From assembly GCF_008274625.1 (NCBI RefSeq), contig NZ_VTRU01000005.1, forward strand, positions 248,001 through 312,000: a stretch of DNA of 64,000 nucleotides, written 5' to 3'. The notes under the pieces were generated by a model that saw only the letters and a list, made by a program, of their open reading frames with translations, was not told the DNA's origin and did not search any database. Positions 62,428-64,000 of this stretch are shown piece by piece. Numbering within the stretch: position 1 is the stretch's first letter; the number at the start of each line of letters is the position of its first letter. The translations under genes were made by a program, and so were the position numbers. The stretch is from Chryseobacterium panacisoli. GTDB taxonomy: Bacteria > Bacteroidota > Bacteroidia > Flavobacteriales > Weeksellaceae.

Positions 62428-63396
62428 CTATTTTTTCAGGATATAGGTGTTTTCTTTTTTCTGTACCTCCAATCCAAGGATGAAGGCCAGCGATTCAATA
62501 TTTTCTCCTACCGTTCCTCCGGTAAAATCTGCAGTGATCTTTTTACCTTCAGCATCTTTAGGATATGATATATTTGTACTATAGCTGCTCTCAAGAACAG
62601 TTACAACCTCTTTTAAAGGAACATCGTTAAAGCTTAAAGACAGTAGTGCAGAAACTTTCTTTGCTGAACTTTTCACCGGACGTATTGAAATAACCGCTGT
62701 AGTATGCGCAATCCCGAAATTTGTCCATTTCTGATTGGGTTTAAGGAAAGAAACCGGAACTCCCGGAGAAGATACAGCCACCTTTCCTTCATAAAGATCA
62801 ACCGCTTTCTTCTTTCCAGACTGGGAGATTTTAAATACAGTTCCCAAAACTTTAGTACTGAAACCATCAGCCCGTACTACAAAAGGATGTACTTTTGACT
62901 TGGCTACAGAGAAGATGGCATCTCCTTTTAAATCTACCACTCTGGTAGAAGCAGGAAATGATTTTTCAACGGTAAGTTCGGCGCCTGGCAAAAGAGTAAC
63001 CACAGATCCGTCTTCAAGATGAACAATACGGTTTTCTGATTTTGCAAGATAAACATCAGGCTTAATGAACATTGTATATGTGAAAATACCTCCCAATGAC
63101 AAAAGCAGAATAATAACCGCTGCTATTTTATACAGATGTGTTGTAAATCTTTTTACAGAATGTACAGCAATATTATCTGTTTTGGGGAAATAGTGTTCCA
63201 GTCCGGATAATACCCTTTCTCTGGATTCTTTTCTATGAACAGCATCCAGATCTTTTTCAGTCTGGATTCTCCATTTTGTTAAAAGTTCTTTTTCTTTTTC
63301 AGAAATTGAATCTTCAGAAACTTCCCGTTCCCAAAGTCTGAAAACAAAGGCTTCAATATTTTTATAGGGTAAACGTTTTTTCATAAAGTCTTTCAT
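62428..63396 (-). CDS. FecR-type anti-sigma factor
   Basis: The ATG at 63396 gives 322 aa (a GTG nine bases earlier is possible). Cytoplasmic N-terminal part (~1-85) binding the sigma factor, one membrane helix (IAAVIILLLSLGGIFTYTMF), then the periplasmic FecR domain (NRIVHLEDGSVVTLLPGAEL, VDLKGDAIFSVAKSKVHPFV, GTVFKISQSGKKKAVDLYEG). A C-terminal secretin-like domain ends TFILGLEV-type text. It relays receptor occupancy to the ECF sigma factor encoded divergently at 63627. Confidence 0.93.
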   Translation of the reverse strand: MKDFMKKRLPYKNIEAFVFRLWEREVSEDSISEKEKELLTKWRIQTEKDLDAVHRKESRERVLSGLEHYFPKTDNIAVHSVKRFTTHLYKIAAVIILLLSLGGIFTYTMFIKPDVYLAKSENRIVHLEDGSVVTLLPGAELTVEKSFPASTRVVDLKGDAIFSVAKSKVHPFVVRADGFSTKVLGTVFKISQSGKKKAVDLYEGKVAVSSPGVPVSFLKPNQKWTNFGIAHTTAVISIRPVKSSAKKVSALLSLSFNDVPLKEVVTVLESSYSTNISYPKDAEGKKITADFTGGTVGENIESLAFILGLEVQKKENTYILKK

Positions 63397-63608
63397 TGTA
63401 TTCACAGATACTTCTATCTATAAGACCGTGAAAATGAAAAACTTCCCCAGGGCATTCTTAACGTTATATTCACATTATGAGCAAATTGTTAATAATTTTC
63501 ACCATTTTTCACATTTACTCAACATTAACCCGCTATTTTGACCTTGTTTTTCAGAAATATTTAATCTTACCATACCCAAAGTTCACAAAAAGTTAATTTT
63601 CCTTTAGG

Positions 63609-63616
63609 TAATTTTG
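63609..63616 (+). promoter_or_regulatory. -7 box of the ECF sigma gene
   Basis: TAATTTTG matches TAnnTTTG exactly, 10 bases before the start codon, implying a very short leader. No clear -33 box. Confidence 0.35.
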
Positions 63617-63626
63617 CATCAACAAT

Positions 63627-64000
63627 ATGAGCCCAACAGACTATACATTATTAAAGAAAATAAAATCAGGCGACCGCCCTGCATTTATGCTGCTGTATGA
63701 CCGATACTGGGATAGTCTATATAGCTTTGTTTTTGTGCGGACCCGGGATAAAGAAATCGCTGAAGAAATCCTTCAGAACCTATGGGTAAAGATTTTAGAG
63801 AATACGGATACAATACAAACCGACGATTCTGAAAGCGCAAAAGGCTATCTTCTCCGCCACCTTCATTACCGTATCCTTGACTTTTATAACAGTTATAAAA
63901 AAGCTCCTCCCACGCTGAGTATTGACGAGTTTGACATCCCCAATGAGCTGGAGATTTCGGATACAGATTATTTTGAAATTCTTGAAGAAAATGAGATCAA
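63627..64000 (+). CDS. ECF-type RNA polymerase sigma factor, partial (runs off the window)
   Basis: From the ATG at 63627 the frame is open to the window end (124 codons). Region 2 is clear: SGDRPAFMLLYDRYWDSLYS, then EIAEEILQNLWVKILENTD. It continues LRHLHYRILDFYNSYKKAPP, leading into region 4, which is cut off. It is divergent from the FecR gene (230 bp apart). Together with FecR and the STN receptor it forms a classic cell-surface signalling set. Confidence 0.92.
   Translation, partial: MSPTDYTLLKKIKSGDRPAFMLLYDRYWDSLYSFVFVRTRDKEIAEEILQNLWVKILENTDTIQTDDSESAKGYLLRHLHYRILDFYNSYKKAPPTLSIDEFDIPNELEISDTDYFEILEENEI

Overview
The window looks like a chromosome segment of a flavobacterium of the Chryseobacterium/Weeksellaceae type. 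The genome is AT-rich. It has TonB-dependent receptors with FecR/ECF signalling, a type IX secretion (T9SS) C-terminal sorting domain, flavobacterial promoters of the TTTG-N19-TAnnTTTG type, GG-leader peptides of a Chryseobacterium-like kind, and VgrG/RHS proteins without a nearby T6SS core. No species marker is present, so the genus is inferred.

Layout. 1-8360: ordinary chromosomal genes. These are a LytTR-type sensor kinase (cut by the window edge), small secreted proteins, a VOC protein, a DHFR-like reductase, an alpha/beta hydrolase, two GG-leader Cys-rich peptides, an operon of three secreted C1q-like proteins, and the 3' stump of an outer-membrane barrel gene. 8382-23714: a genomic island at the 3' end of tRNA-Ser(TGA). 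It is bounded by a 98-bp perfect direct repeat (8614-8711 and 23617-23714). Left of the left repeat lies a decayed copy of the same end structure that borders the right repeat, so at least two related elements seem to have inserted in tandem. The island holds a decayed CRISPR array (36-bp repeats), a polymorphic toxin locus, and a frameshifted large serine recombinase. The toxin locus consists of a 1310-aa protein, a fibre-like 523-aa protein, a 168-aa protein and an 804-aa toxin with its immunity gene, followed by orphan toxin-tip/immunity cassettes (CdiA_C-like nuclease, an orphan immunity gene, and papain-fold toxin + Imm35-like). Most of the cassettes end in their own terminator.

24000-33505: a VgrG - TPR protein - RHS toxin - immunity operon (T6SS effector module). 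34243-45957: housekeeping and stress genes, including an S41 protease, DinB, a TPR protein, NTF2-like, YCII, DUF6624, AAA ATPase, LLM oxidoreductase, HxlR regulator, a third GG-leader peptide, a HEYIH zincin, a JmjC-like cupin, a membrane protein and a TetR regulator. 46183-50035: a TonB-dependent receptor coupled to a lipoprotein phytase. 50164-52885: a UvrA-like ABC protein divergent from a MarR regulator, with a long palindromic operator between them. 54218-64000: a nutrient/surface locus consisting of an ECF sigma factor, FecR anti-sigma, STN-type TonB receptor, beta-helix lipoprotein, T9SS-sorted protein, lipoprotein and S41 protease.

The most interesting region is 8.4-23.7 kb, where a toxin-tip array, a CRISPR relic and a decayed recombinase share one tRNA-bounded island a few hundred bases from a T6SS effector operon.
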